A DNA stretch of 64,000 nt from Jingweiarchaeum tengchongense (GCA_038874075.1 JAVZDD010000005.1:1-64000); one strand, 5' to 3'. Shown: positions 41,385 through 50,866, counted from the first letter of the stretch. Notes: generated by a model from the letters alone, not told the origin. Made by a program: numbers and translations.

Positions 41385-43019
41385 TTAATAAGCTTTTCTA
41401 CCAAGGAATTCAAGTAACTTTGAAATAACTTTGTTAATGAAATAGATTAGATAATCGATCAATGTTTTTTCTTTGACGATAAGGATGGATTCATAGTGAT
41501 CTGTCTTATTTGCATACTCCAGGTAAACATTTACTTTGTAACTGCCCGTCTCATTCGGAATTTCCAATTGGTATTTAAATTCTTTCTCTTGAGTTATCAG
41601 AAACATACCTAGATCGTAATTGTAACTAATGTTGGAATAGTTTATTTTTAAACCTACATTTTTTAGAATGGTGTTTCCAACATTTTTAAGCTTTAAAAAA
41701 ATGTTGGTTGGAAATGCGGTCTTATTCGGTGATATTAATATATCTGCTCTTAAAATGTTCTTCTCTATGGAAACATTCTCTTGCGTAATTATTATTTCAT
41801 CAAGTCTTGTTCTCTCAGTTATTTTGGGATTAATGGTCAAATTTAAATTAATTTCTCTTGCACCAAAAACAAAAATTAAAATTGGATTGATGTACAGGGC
41901 ATTTGGTTTAAGATTTTTTTGTGTATGGAATACATAATGAATTTGTTTTGATGAAAGTGGGGGTATAACAACACTCGAATACTCATCGCCATAGACTAAT
42001 TCCAAATCTTTCACTTTCGTAATCATGGCACTTGTTAGTACGTAACTATTCAATGGATTTTTTATTTCTAGAATTAGAAGTACATTATCATCGCATGCTG
42101 CTATTTCCTTACTCAAATAAGCCTTCGATTCTAAAGCATCAAATGAACTTGAATAGTTAATTAATTCATAGGAAAAGCTGTAATTTGAATATAAAATTGA
42201 TGCGTTACCTTCATAAGAGTAAACTGTTTCTACAGCGTTGGATGTATTGTCAGCATACAACCTAATGTGTGATGCATCAACATAACCGAATTGTCCATAT
42301 GTTGGATCAAATTCAACAAACCCGTTTTCCGGTATGTAAATATCTACCCACATATGTTCCCTCATTTCCTTTCCGGAATGGGCGATTCCAAACACATTCC
42401 TTGCTGGTATACCAACGCTTCTCAAAAATGCAACAAATAGAGAGGAAAAGCCACTGCATAACGCCTTCCTACTTTTTAATACATACGCTGGTGAAGTGTT
42501 CACACTGGAAACATAGATGAGTGACTCATCATATTTTATATTTTTACGTATCCAGTTAAAAAGTCTTAATATTGCATCATAATAATCGATTGCACCCTGA
42601 ACTATTTCACTTGCAGTTTTAGCAACTTCTTCATCGTATTCCCACTCTAAATACCTCTCAATCTCCTTAGGATAATTTGTATATGGAAATGGATAGGATC
42701 GATTTAGTTTTGCGAATGTTTTGTTAAGGAAGATGGTTGAGTTAATCCACCAATCCACCCTGTTTTTTGGATGATTGTATATTTTCGTGAAGACGGTGTT
42801 GTTGTATTTATCAATTGACAGGTTACCATTGTGCACAATTGAATGGTAGTTTTGTGGAACAAATCTAACAGTAAGATTAAGCATTTGGAAGTTTCCACTC
42901 AGCAATATATACCCGCTTGCGTTAAATTGAATGAATGCTTCATTTGCTTTGTACTCTTGTGCTATTGAAATATTTATAAGGATTAGAGTTACAAAAGCAA
43001 TTACTAAAAATTTCTTCAT
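41385..43019 (-). CDS. Exported transglutaminase-like protein
   Basis: A 544-residue protein with an N-terminal signal peptide (MKKFLVIAFVTLILINISIA). The transglutaminase-like papain fold has the catalytic Cys in ALCSGFSSLF (about 188), His in EHMWVD (about 221) and Asp in FDPTYG (about 236). After it come beta-sandwich domains with many N-glycosylation sequons and a C-terminal amphipathic or membrane helix (LIDYLIYFINKVISKLLEFL). It probably acts outside the cell as a protease or cross-linker. It is divergent from rnp3. Confidence 0.87.
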   Translation of the reverse strand: MKKFLVIAFVTLILINISIAQEYKANEAFIQFNASGYILLSGNFQMLNLTVRFVPQNYHSIVHNGNLSIDKYNNTVFTKIYNHPKNRVDWWINSTIFLNKTFAKLNRSYPFPYTNYPKEIERYLEWEYDEEVAKTASEIVQGAIDYYDAILRLFNWIRKNIKYDESLIYVSSVNTSPAYVLKSRKALCSGFSSLFVAFLRSVGIPARNVFGIAHSGKEMREHMWVDIYIPENGFVEFDPTYGQFGYVDASHIRLYADNTSNAVETVYSYEGNASILYSNYSFSYELINYSSSFDALESKAYLSKEIAACDDNVLLILEIKNPLNSYVLTSAMITKVKDLELVYGDEYSSVVIPPLSSKQIHYVFHTQKNLKPNALYINPILIFVFGAREINLNLTINPKITERTRLDEIIITQENVSIEKNILRADILISPNKTAFPTNIFLKLKNVGNTILKNVGLKINYSNISYNYDLGMFLITQEKEFKYQLEIPNETGSYKVNVYLEYANKTDHYESILIVKEKTLIDYLIYFINKVISKLLEFLGRKAY

Positions 43020-43056
43020 ATTTACATTTATATTTTTGTCTTTTTATAAATTTATT

Positions 43057-43671
43057 ATGTTTTGTGACTTTAGAATCTGTTTTTCAGAAGAAATTGATGA
43101 AGTTAGGAAATTATTGCAGAAATTCGGTTTTGATGGTGCGTGTATAATTATGGAAGATCTAAGTAGTTATGAAAAGACAAAGAAAAAAATTTTGGATATC
43201 AACATAAATAATTTTAAATTTTTATTCGGTCTGGAATTATCAAGTGGTAAAATAGATTTACTTAAAAATAGAAAGGAATTTGATTATTTTGTTTTCAGAG
43301 ATCCAAGTTACAACATTGCAAGGATGCTTGTAAATAAGAAAAAAGTTGATTGCATATACTTCAGTAAAAAATTTTATTTTAATGATATATTAGCAAAAAA
43401 AATGAAGCAAAATAAAATTGCTCTAGAATTCTGTTTTAATGATGTCTTGAATGCTGATGGAAAAGAAAGGTCAGTTATTTTATGGAATATGATTGTAGCT
43501 GCAAAAATTTGTAAAAAATATGGAACACCCTATATCATCACGAGTGGAGCCAAAAACATCTTTGAACTTAGGAATAGAAACTCTCTCGAAAATTTTGCTA
43601 GAGTATTGGGCTTCCAAAAAACAAAAAATGCATTTTGTGTACCAAGGTTGTGTGATATACATGAAGATTAA
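43057..43671 (+). CDS. rnp3: RNase P protein component 3 (Rpp30)
   Basis: A 204-residue TIM-barrel-like protein of RNase P, which trims the 5' leader of tRNA precursors. It starts MFCDFRICF, then GFDGACIIME, and ends with GTPYIITSGAKNIFELRN, the conserved Rpp30 pattern. ATG at 43057 is about 26 bases after a TATA-like TTTATATTTTT, consistent with the leaderless first gene of the superoperon. It overlaps rnp2 by 11 bases. Rpp30 pairs with Pop5 in the holoenzyme. Confidence 0.9.
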   Translation: MFCDFRICFSEEIDEVRKLLQKFGFDGACIIMEDLSSYEKTKKKILDININNFKFLFGLELSSGKIDLLKNRKEFDYFVFRDPSYNIARMLVNKKKVDCIYFSKKFYFNDILAKKMKQNKIALEFCFNDVLNADGKERSVILWNMIVAAKICKKYGTPYIITSGAKNIFELRNRNSLENFARVLGFQKTKNAFCVPRLCDIHED

Positions 43672-43987
43672 AAAGATTTTAAGGGAACGAAAAAGATATA
43701 TAGTATTTGATACTCTTTCAGAAGGTAAGGTAAATATAAATGAGTTAAAAAATTTAATTATAAGTACTTGCATAAAAGTACTTGGAGAAATAGAGTTTGC
43801 AAAGGCAAACATGCAGATATTGAAAATAGATGAGAAGGGGGGAATAATTAAAGTTTCAAATAACAAATTAAATGAAGTAAAATTTGCACTGTCTTTATTG
43901 AAAAAAATTAATAATACAAACATAATGATTATATGTAAAAAAGTATGTGGAACATTAAAAAAAGCAAAGAGAATAAAAGGTGAATAA
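43661..43987 (+). CDS. rnp2: RNase P protein component 2 (Pop5)
   Basis: A 108-residue protein, KKILRERKRYIVFDTLSEG at the start and a late ICKKVCGTLKKAK, as in archaeal Pop5. It forms a heterodimer with Rpp30 and activates the RNase P RNA. The start at 43661 lies inside the end of rnp3, so translation is coupled. It ends one base before the psmA start at 43989. Confidence 0.9.
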   Translation: MKIKKILRERKRYIVFDTLSEGKVNINELKNLIISTCIKVLGEIEFAKANMQILKIDEKGGIIKVSNNKLNEVKFALSLLKKINNTNIMIICKKVCGTLKKAKRIKGE

Positions 43988-43988
43988 A

Positions 43989-44708
43989 ATGCCGACAAAT
44001 ATACCATCTGATTTAATGGGATATGACAGGGCTATAACTGTTTTTAGTCCTGATGGGAGATTGTTGCAGGTAGAGTATGCGAGAAAAACAGTTGCTCAAG
44101 GTACAACCGCAATCGGAATTGTTTGTAAAGATGGTGTTGTCCTTGTTGCAGATAAGAGAATATTAGATAAATTAATTGTTGCCAGCAGCGTAGAAAAAGT
44201 ATTTCAGATCGACACGCACATTGGTTGCACAATGTCAGGATTAATATCTGATGGCAGAGTTTTGGTTGAAAGAGCGCAGGAAGAAGCGCAGCGACATAGA
44301 TTAGTGTATGACGAGCCAATAGATGTACTTGGCTTGACAAGAGAGATATGTAACTACAAACAATATTACACACAGTATGCTGGTGTTAGACCATTTGGTG
44401 TGAGTTTACTAATTGCTGGGGTGGATGAAAGTCCAAGATTGTTTTTGACAGAACCGAGTGGTATATTCTTTGAATATCAAGCAGTTGCAATTGGTGAAGG
44501 TGCGCCAGTCGCAAATAAAATACTTGAAGATGAATACAGGGAAGACATTACGATAGAACAGGGAATTGCACTTGCAATAAAAGCAATAAAAAAATTTTTG
44601 ATGAATAAGTTCAAAAAAGACCGAATCGATGTCGCGATCATTGATACTCAAACAAAAAAATATAAAAAAATTTCTGGAGAAGAACTTGATAAATATATAA
44701 AGGAATAG
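43989..44708 (+). CDS. psmA: Proteasome alpha subunit
   Basis: The outer-ring subunit of the 20S proteasome, controlling entry. The N terminus YDRAITVFSPDGRLLQVEYA is the conserved proteasome A-type signature, followed by GTTAIGI and HIGCTMSGLISDGRVLVERA. Length 239, typical. ATG at 43989 has AGGTGA five bases upstream; an in-frame GTG at 43980 is inside that. The beta subunit and the PAN ATPase are not in this window. Confidence 0.97.
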   Translation: MPTNIPSDLMGYDRAITVFSPDGRLLQVEYARKTVAQGTTAIGIVCKDGVVLVADKRILDKLIVASSVEKVFQIDTHIGCTMSGLISDGRVLVERAQEEAQRHRLVYDEPIDVLGLTREICNYKQYYTQYAGVRPFGVSLLIAGVDESPRLFLTEPSGIFFEYQAVAIGEGAPVANKILEDEYREDITIEQGIALAIKAIKKFLMNKFKKDRIDVAIIDTQTKKYKKISGEELDKYIKE

Positions 44709-44715
44709 ATCAGAA

Positions 44716-45405
44716 ATGGTTAAAATTGAAGATGCTGTAATAGCTAGATTAAAGAAAGATAATAAAGTTTTTGAAATTCTAGTTGATTGTGAAAAAGCAT
44801 TAGATTTCAAAAAAGGGAAAAGTGTCAGTATTAGGGATGTCTTAGCAGTTGAGGGTATTTTCAAGGATGCAAAAAAAGGGGAGAAGGCTTCTGGAATAAA
44901 AGATGTTTTTGGTACAGATGATGTGTTCGCTATATCTGAAAAGATAATAAAAGAGGGTGAGATTCAGCTAACGACTGAGTATAGAAGAAAGCTTGTAGAA
45001 GATAAAAAGAAACAAATTATTGATGCGATTTCAAAGAAAGCAATTGATCCAAGAACAAATTTACCAATACCTCCAACAAGGATTGAACTCGCGATGGAAC
45101 AAGCGAGAGTGCATATCGACCCGTTTAAAAGCATTGATGAACAAGTAAAGAGCGTGATTGATGCAATAAAATTTATCCTACCAATCAAAATTGAAAAGAA
45201 AAAGATACAGATAATATCGCCTGTCCAGTATTCTTCAAGAATACTAAATTTTGCGCAAAGACATTGCGAAATCAAGAAGGAGGAGTGGTTAAATGATGGT
45301 TCTCTAGTACTATTGATAGAGATACCTGCTGGTACAATGGGTGAGGTTCTTAGTGAAATAAATAAAATAAGTGGTGGAAAAATTGAAAGTAAAATAATTG
45401 AATAG
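44716..45405 (+). CDS. sdo1: Ribosome maturation protein SDO1 (SBDS)
   Basis: The SBDS protein that helps release anti-association factor aIF6 from new 50S subunits. The N-terminal domain has KLFEI-like KDNKVFEILVDCEKALDFKK, the central one PIPPTRIELAMEQARVHIDP, and the C-terminal one RILNFAQRHCEIKKEEW. Length 229, normal. Its place between psmA and rrp4 is the conserved archaeal order. Confidence 0.95.
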   Translation: MVKIEDAVIARLKKDNKVFEILVDCEKALDFKKGKSVSIRDVLAVEGIFKDAKKGEKASGIKDVFGTDDVFAISEKIIKEGEIQLTTEYRRKLVEDKKKQIIDAISKKAIDPRTNLPIPPTRIELAMEQARVHIDPFKSIDEQVKSVIDAIKFILPIKIEKKKIQIISPVQYSSRILNFAQRHCEIKKEEWLNDGSLVLLIEIPAGTMGEVLSEINKISGGKIESKIIE

Positions 45406-45414
45406 GTGATGATG

Positions 45415-46104
45415 ATGGGGAAGTTGAATGTAAAACCAAGGGAAATTGTCGTTCCTGGCGAACCGTTAGCCGAAGGTCTCGAATACTTACCATCTGGAGG
45501 AACTTACAGAGAAAATGAGAATATCTACGCAAGCAAACTTGGTATTGTTGAAATAGATGGCAAAATAATAAAAGTAATACCATTGACTGGTGTGTATATA
45601 CCTAGCAAGGATGATAGGGTTATAGGAAAAGTCATTGACTTTGGGTTTTCTGATTGGTATGTGGATATTGGATCACCATATCCTGCTAATCTAAGGATGA
45701 GCGAAGTAGTTACTGGTTATGTTGACTTAATGAAAACAGATTTGAGCAAATATCTTGACATAGGTGATATCATTTTCACCAAAATTCTAAATATCTCAAA
45801 ATCAAAGTTTATCCAGCTAACAATGAAGGACATTGGATTAAAGAAACTAAGTGATGGCAAAATAATAAAGATAATACCATATAAAGTTCCAAGAGTAATC
45901 GGAAAACAAGGGAGTATGATCAATCTAATTAAGGAAAAAACAAATTGTGAAATTATTGTTGGACAGAATGGTTGGATTTGGATCAAAGGGAAAAATACAG
46001 AAGATGAGTTACTCGCAACAAAAGTGATATATTTAATTGAAAGTGAAAGTCATCTTTCTGGATTAACAGAAAAAATCAAACAAATGTTGGATAGAAGGGG
46101 ATGA
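45415..46104 (+). CDS. rrp4: Exosome RNA-binding subunit Rrp4
   Basis: The cap subunit of the archaeal exosome. The N-terminal segment REIVVPGEPLAEGLEYLPSG and the S1 domain (VIGKVIDFGFSDWYVDIGSP) are followed by a KH domain with VIGKQGSMINLIKEKT. Of several successive ATG codons, that at 45415 has the best spacing from GGTGAT. It overlaps the stop of rrp4 with the rrp41 ATG cluster, so they are coupled. Confidence 0.95.
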   Translation: MGKLNVKPREIVVPGEPLAEGLEYLPSGGTYRENENIYASKLGIVEIDGKIIKVIPLTGVYIPSKDDRVIGKVIDFGFSDWYVDIGSPYPANLRMSEVVTGYVDLMKTDLSKYLDIGDIIFTKILNISKSKFIQLTMKDIGLKKLSDGKIIKIIPYKVPRVIGKQGSMINLIKEKTNCEIIVGQNGWIWIKGKNTEDELLATKVIYLIESESHLSGLTEKIKQMLDRRG

Positions 46105-46106
46105 TG

Positions 46107-46796
46107 ATGGAAAAAAGGTTTGATGGTAGAAAATTTGATGAGTTACGCGAAATAGAAGTAAAGGTGGGTATTTTAAGTGCTTGCGATGGTTCTGCAATGT
46201 TTAGAATTGGAAATACGATCGCAATTGCGGGTGCATTTGGACCCAGGGAATGTCATCCAAAACATTTACAGGATCCCGAAAAGGCAATACTGAAATGCCA
46301 TTATGATATGATGACTTTTTCTGTTCCTGAAAGAAAGAGCCCTGGTCCAGGTAGGAGGGAAATTGAATTATCTTCTGTGATAAGAAGAGCATTGACTCCA
46401 GCGATTTTTTTAGAGGAATTTCCAAAAACATCAATTGATGTTTTTATACAAATAATGCAGGCAGATGCTGGCACTAGATGCGCAAGTATATGTGCTGCTT
46501 CTCTTGCACTAGCTGAAGCAGGCATACCAATGAGGGACTTGGTAAGTGCTGTTGGTGTGGGTAAAGTAAATGGTAAACTCGTATTGGACTTGACAAAGGA
46601 AGAAGAAGATACGGAGGGTGCCGTTGATATGCCAATTGCAATCATGCCAGGGAAGAAAAAAATTACATTATTGCAGATGGATGGAAAGTTAAGCAGGGAT
46701 GAACTTGAAGAAGCAATAAAACTTGGAGTTAAAGGTTGCTTACAAATATACGAAATTCAAAAAAAAGCATTGAAAGAAAAGTATAAGGTGAGGTAA
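46107..46796 (+). CDS. rrp41: Exosome catalytic subunit Rrp41
   Basis: The phosphorolytic RNase PH subunit with the active site of the exosome. It has FDGRKFDELREIEVKVG, GAFGPRECHPKHLQ, the RNA-binding ERKSPGPGRREIELS, and the catalytic region MQADAGTRCASICAASLALA. Three ATG codons in frame (46101, 46104, 46107) follow a GAAGGGG site; the third has the best spacing. Rrp41 forms a hexamer with Rrp42 (48167). Confidence 0.95.
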   Translation: MEKRFDGRKFDELREIEVKVGILSACDGSAMFRIGNTIAIAGAFGPRECHPKHLQDPEKAILKCHYDMMTFSVPERKSPGPGRREIELSSVIRRALTPAIFLEEFPKTSIDVFIQIMQADAGTRCASICAASLALAEAGIPMRDLVSAVGVGKVNGKLVLDLTKEEEDTEGAVDMPIAIMPGKKKITLLQMDGKLSRDELEEAIKLGVKGCLQIYEIQKKALKEKYKVR

Positions 46797-48170
46797 ATGA
46801 GAAGGGTCAAAATAAGAGGTATATATGCAACTGCATTAACAAAACTATTGAAAGATAGAAATTTTGAGATTGTGCTTCCTTCTGAAAAAATTTCTGAAAG
46901 GTTTGACCTATCAAATAATAGCGGTGCTGATATCTTGATATATGATAAAGAAGATATGAATGGTGTGACAATACATGGAAATGGATGTGAAGAAGTTATA
47001 AGCATCTTGAAAGAAGAATTTGATGATGTGATAATTAGGAAAGTTGAAAGTGGAGCTATATATTGTGGCTTCATTAAAGAGGTAGACCCAAAGCGTAAGG
47101 ATATTTTAATAGACATTGGTGCAGATAAATATGGCTTACTTTCATTACATAATTATTGGGGATATCTGAGAGAAGGAGAAAAGGTTCTAGTCCAGGTAAA
47201 AGGAGAAATAAAAGATTTTTATCTGCTATCAAATCAGTTAAGAATGTTTGGAGAAAGTCTAGTGTTAATAAAAAATGGCTTCACGAAATTAAGTAAACAC
47301 ATAAAGAACCAAATCGAGAAGGATAAGTTATTAGATTTAAGCAAAGAAGCAAAGATGAAGGGTTGGGGTATACTTGTCAAGTCACTTGCAGAGGGTAGAG
47401 ATATTAAAGAATTAAGGGCTGAGATGGAAAGATTAATTGAAAAAGAAAGTGAAATAAGAAAAAGATTTGAGAATGCTGAAAAACCGACAATTTTAGAAAA
47501 TGGATTTGAAATTTATTTTGTTGATTTTACGCCAATGAGTAAGGCAAAATTAGATAGAATAAGAAATTCCGTTGAAAAAACAATCGAAGGACATCATTTA
47601 CTAAAATCTGGAAATCTTTGTGAACTGGCTGATTTTGCTGATTCATTGATTGGTGAAATTGAGGAGAAGAAGATAATCGAAAAGATAAGTGCTGTGATAA
47701 AGGAAGAACTCCCTCGTGTCGGTAATAAGTACCAAGTAGTTGTCAAAAAATTGAATGGCACGGAAAGAACAGTTCACGGAGTAATAAGTGAAATGAACGA
47801 TTTTGTTAAGATAAAGAGAAATTTAAAGGCTGGAAGGAAATATGATGCGCTGGACATGGAGATAGAGGAAGGAGATTATGCGCTTACATTTATTAAAAAT
47901 GGTGCTTGGTTAATGAAAAATGAATATTACAACAAAGATGGAAAGTTAAAGGGAAAATATTTCTCAATAACGACAGCGATTGAGTTGTTCCCTAAATTTG
48001 CGAGATGCATTGACTTGGAGTTAGATGTGGTGGAGAACAGCAATGGTGAGAGGAAAATAATTGATATGGAGATCATGGAAGAAAAAATAAAAGAAGGTGT
48101 AATAAGTAAGAAGATGGGTGATAAGGCAATTGAAATTGCAAATAGAATAATGAGTGGTGAATTGAAATGA
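46797..48170 (+). CDS. fau1: FAU-1-like RNase E/G-type ribonuclease
   Basis: A 457-residue protein. The N-terminal part contains an S1-like domain (IYCGFIKEVDPKRKDILIDI, YGLLSLHNYWGYLREGEKVL), as in RNase E/G, with a middle region that has ILVKSLAEGRDIKELRAEME. The C-terminal domain is DUF402-like (TVHGVISEMNDFVKIKRNLK, YFSITTAIELFPKFARCIDL). This is the layout of archaeal FAU-1, an AU-rich RNA-binding ribonuclease reported to process rRNA. It lies inside the exosome operon between rrp41 and rrp42 (abutting and overlapping by four bases), which suggests work on common RNAs. Confidence 0.88.
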   Translation: MRRVKIRGIYATALTKLLKDRNFEIVLPSEKISERFDLSNNSGADILIYDKEDMNGVTIHGNGCEEVISILKEEFDDVIIRKVESGAIYCGFIKEVDPKRKDILIDIGADKYGLLSLHNYWGYLREGEKVLVQVKGEIKDFYLLSNQLRMFGESLVLIKNGFTKLSKHIKNQIEKDKLLDLSKEAKMKGWGILVKSLAEGRDIKELRAEMERLIEKESEIRKRFENAEKPTILENGFEIYFVDFTPMSKAKLDRIRNSVEKTIEGHHLLKSGNLCELADFADSLIGEIEEKKIIEKISAVIKEELPRVGNKYQVVVKKLNGTERTVHGVISEMNDFVKIKRNLKAGRKYDALDMEIEEGDYALTFIKNGAWLMKNEYYNKDGKLKGKYFSITTAIELFPKFARCIDLELDVVENSNGERKIIDMEIMEEKIKEGVISKKMGDKAIEIANRIMSGELK

Positions 48171-48940
48171 GTGAAAAGAAAAGTTATCTCAAACATTTAG
48201 CCGAGAAAAATGTAAGGTTGGATGAAAGGGATATGTTCGAGTATAGAAAACCAATCGAAATAAAAACGAATGTATCAAAAAATGCAGATGGATCTGCATT
48301 TGTAAAACTTGGCGAAACACAAGTGATTGCTGGAGTAAAAATTAGCGTGGGTGAACCATTTCCAGACAGACCGGATGAGGGTACTTTTATTGTGAATGCT
48401 GAATTTGCGGCCATTGCATCACCAAGATTTGAACCAGGTCCGCCTGGTGAAGATGCAATTGAATTGGCGAGAATTATTGATCGAGGAATTAGGAGCGCAA
48501 ATGCGATTGATCTCAAGAAACTCTGTATTGATTCTGGAAAACTTGTCTGGATAATTTTCATTGATATCTATGCACTAAATTATGATGGAAACTTAGTTGA
48601 TGCATCTATGTTGGCAGCTATGGCAGCGCTAAAGGATGCTAGATTTCCGAAGCTGGATGGTGAAAAAATTGTTTATGGAGAAAAAACAGATAAAAAATTA
48701 CCAATAAATAGTATTCCAATAAGTTGTACATTTGTAAGAATAGGGAATGCAATGATAATTGATCCAAACTTAAAGGAAGAGGATGCAAGTAACTGTGGGC
48801 TCGTAGTCACTTGTAATGAAAATGATGAGATTTGCGCATTACAAAAACTTGGATTAGAAGCAATCAATGAAGATGAGGTTCTAAAGTGTGTGGAAATTGC
48901 GATTGAAAAATCAAAGGAACTAAGAAAATATGTGGGGTAA
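48167..48940 (+). CDS. rrp42: Exosome subunit Rrp42
   Basis: The structural RNase PH-like subunit that supports Rrp41. It shows NVRLDERDMFEYRKPIEIKT, SAFVKLGETQVIAGVKISVG, RFEPGPPGEDAIELARIIDR and PISCTFVRIGNAMIIDPNLK, all typical of Rrp42 rather than Rrp41. Length 257. It overlaps the FAU-1 gene by four bases and is followed by rpoK after five. Confidence 0.95.
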   Translation: MSEKKSYLKHLAEKNVRLDERDMFEYRKPIEIKTNVSKNADGSAFVKLGETQVIAGVKISVGEPFPDRPDEGTFIVNAEFAAIASPRFEPGPPGEDAIELARIIDRGIRSANAIDLKKLCIDSGKLVWIIFIDIYALNYDGNLVDASMLAAMAALKDARFPKLDGEKIVYGEKTDKKLPINSIPISCTFVRIGNAMIIDPNLKEEDASNCGLVVTCNENDEICALQKLGLEAINEDEVLKCVEIAIEKSKELRKYVG

Positions 48941-48945
48941 TTAAA

Positions 48946-49137
48946 ATGGAAAAATACACAAAATTTGAAAAAGCAAGGATAATAGGTGCAAGAGCACTTC
49001 AATTGTCAATGGGTGCACCAATGTTAATTAAAAAACCAGAAGGTGTGTATAGTGCAATTGAAATCGCAAAAATTGAGTTTTCAGCAGGAGTGCTACCAAT
49101 CACAGTGAAAAGAATAATGCCAGGAGAATTGAAATGA
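48946..49137 (+). CDS. rpoK: RNA polymerase subunit K (Rpo6)
   Basis: A 63-residue subunit equivalent to bacterial omega and eukaryotic Rpb6. The core YTKFEKARIIGARALQLSMG and GVYSAIEIAKIEFSAGVLPI are clear. It overlaps the start of the enolase gene by four bases; rpoK-eno-rps2-MEMO is a conserved archaeal gene string. Confidence 0.95.
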   Translation: MEKYTKFEKARIIGARALQLSMGAPMLIKKPEGVYSAIEIAKIEFSAGVLPITVKRIMPGELK

Positions 49138-50276
49138 AATTTAAAAAAATAAAAGCCAGAAAGATTTTAAATTCACTGGGTAACGAAACGATTGAAGTCG
49201 AAATTGATACAGATAAAGGAAAATTTTTATCATCTCTTCCTTCTGGAACGAGCAAAAGTAAGTTTGAAAAATATTTAAACATTGATGAAGAAGTAAGAAG
49301 AATTAATATGCTTAAAATGAGAAAGATTGATCTTAATTCAATATCGGATTTGATGAAACTTGAAGAAGAACACCATTCTTTGTTGGTTTCATATGCGCTT
49401 TTAAAAGCATTAGCAGAAGATAAAAAAATTCCTGTTTGGAAGCTAATAAACAAAAATGCAAAGAGATTCCCAATTATCATTTCAAAGATGATCGGTGGAG
49501 GAAAGCACGGCAAATACCCTGAGTTTCAAGAGTTCCTTGTTTTTAACAGAACAAATGATATTGAACGTATGGTTAAAAATAACTTAACTTTCTATCATGA
49601 AATAAAAAAAATTCTCAGTAAGCGTGAAGATTTCCTTTTTTCAAGAGATCTAGAAGGTGGTTGGAGCATAAGAATAAAAAATGAAGAAGCACTTAATTTA
49701 TTAAGGGAAATAAGTGAACTTTTCATGGACAAATATAAGATTAAGATGGAGATCGGAGTTGACATTGCTGCTTCTTCATTTTATGATGATGAAAAGAAGA
49801 AGTATGTATACGGTGACAAGGAATTGAGTAGGGATGAACAAATAAGCTATGTGTCCGAGCTCATTGATAGGTTTAATCTTGCTTATGTTGAAGATCCATT
49901 ATATGAAGAGGATTTTGATGGATTTGCTATTATCACAAAAAATTTTGGAAAAAAATGTTTGATCTGTGCTGATGATTTGACTGCAACGAATACAAAAAGA
50001 ATTGAGATTGCAAATCAATACGGTGCAGTAAATGCATGCATAATAAAACCAGATCAAGTTTATTCGTTAAATGAAACGTTCGCGTTTTCAAAGTTAGCAG
50101 AAAAATTTAAGTATAAAAGAATAATATCACATCGTTCAGGAGAGACGTGTGATGACGTACTCTCCGACTTGGGATTTGGGTTACAAGTCGATATGTTTAA
50201 AATAAGTTTATGCACAGGTGAAAGAACCGTAAAAATAAACAGGTTATTCAAAATAAAGGAGGAGTTATATGGCTGA
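49134..50276 (+). CDS. eno: Enolase, short divergent form
   Basis: Interconverts 2-phosphoglycerate and phosphoenolpyruvate. The fold markers are ARKILNSLGNETIEVEI at the N terminus, metal ligands in GVDIAAS, YVEDPLYEEDF and CADDLTATN, and catalytic Lys in IIKPDQVYSLNET with ISHRSGET. GGGKHGKYPEFQEFL holds the loop histidine and glutamate. At 380 residues it is 25-50 shorter than usual; the first catalytic loop (SGASTG in others) reads SGTSKSKF and the following segment is shortened. It is probably active, but this is less certain than for a full-length enolase. Confidence 0.88.
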   Translation: MKFKKIKARKILNSLGNETIEVEIDTDKGKFLSSLPSGTSKSKFEKYLNIDEEVRRINMLKMRKIDLNSISDLMKLEEEHHSLLVSYALLKALAEDKKIPVWKLINKNAKRFPIIISKMIGGGKHGKYPEFQEFLVFNRTNDIERMVKNNLTFYHEIKKILSKREDFLFSRDLEGGWSIRIKNEEALNLLREISELFMDKYKIKMEIGVDIAASSFYDDEKKKYVYGDKELSRDEQISYVSELIDRFNLAYVEDPLYEEDFDGFAIITKNFGKKCLICADDLTATNTKRIEIANQYGAVNACIIKPDQVYSLNETFAFSKLAEKFKYKRIISHRSGETCDDVLSDLGFGLQVDMFKISLCTGERTVKINRLFKIKEELYG

Positions 50277-50859
50277 ATTATTGATCGCGCTTGATAAATA
50301 TGTAAAGTCAGGTATACATATTGGTAGTAAATTCAAGACAAAATTTATGGAACCATACATATTTAAAGTGAGACCGGATGGTCTAAGTGTATTCAACATC
50401 CAAAAGATAAATGATAAGTTGAGCGCCGCATGCAATTTTATTGCTCAATACGAACCAGATAAGATCCTCATCGTCTGTAGAAAGGAAAGCGGTAAAAAGC
50501 CATTAAAGACGCTATCAAAAATTACTGGAATAAGGGTAATTACCGGTAGATATCTACCCGGATCAATGACAAATCCAAATTACCTTGGAAATTATATGGA
50601 ACCTGAAATACTGTTTGTATGTGATCCGTGGGCTGACAGACAAGCGATTAAAGATGCTTTAAAAATTGGTATTCCTATTATTGCGCTTTGTGATTCAAAT
50701 AATACGACAAATAATATTGATCTCGTAATTCCATGCAATAACAAAGCAAAAAAAGCACTTTCACTTATTTTCTATGTTTTAACGAAAGAATATTTGAAAG
50801 CAAAGGGGAAGATAAAAAGCGATAAAGAATTTAATTATAAATTAAAAGATTTTATATAG
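50269..50859 (+). CDS. rps2: Ribosomal protein uS2
   Basis: A 196-residue small-subunit protein. YVKSGIHIGSKFKTKFMEPY and SVFNIQKINDKLSAACNFIA are archaeal uS2 hallmarks, as is FVCDPWADRQAIKDALKIGI. It has a strong AGGAGGAG ribosome binding site and overlaps the eno stop by eight bases. Confidence 0.96.
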   Translation: MAELLIALDKYVKSGIHIGSKFKTKFMEPYIFKVRPDGLSVFNIQKINDKLSAACNFIAQYEPDKILIVCRKESGKKPLKTLSKITGIRVITGRYLPGSMTNPNYLGNYMEPEILFVCDPWADRQAIKDALKIGIPIIALCDSNNTTNNIDLVIPCNNKAKKALSLIFYVLTKEYLKAKGKIKSDKEFNYKLKDFI

Positions 50860-50866
50860 TGATAAA

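Noticed and set aside
43480..44007. A 175-codon hydrophobic frame opposite rnp3, rnp2 and psmA
   Set aside because: The three plus-strand genes are certain; hydrophobic antisense frames are expected opposite lysine-rich AT-rich genes.
46301..46645. A 114-codon frame opposite rrp41
   Set aside because: Antisense to a certain exosome gene, with no supporting signal.
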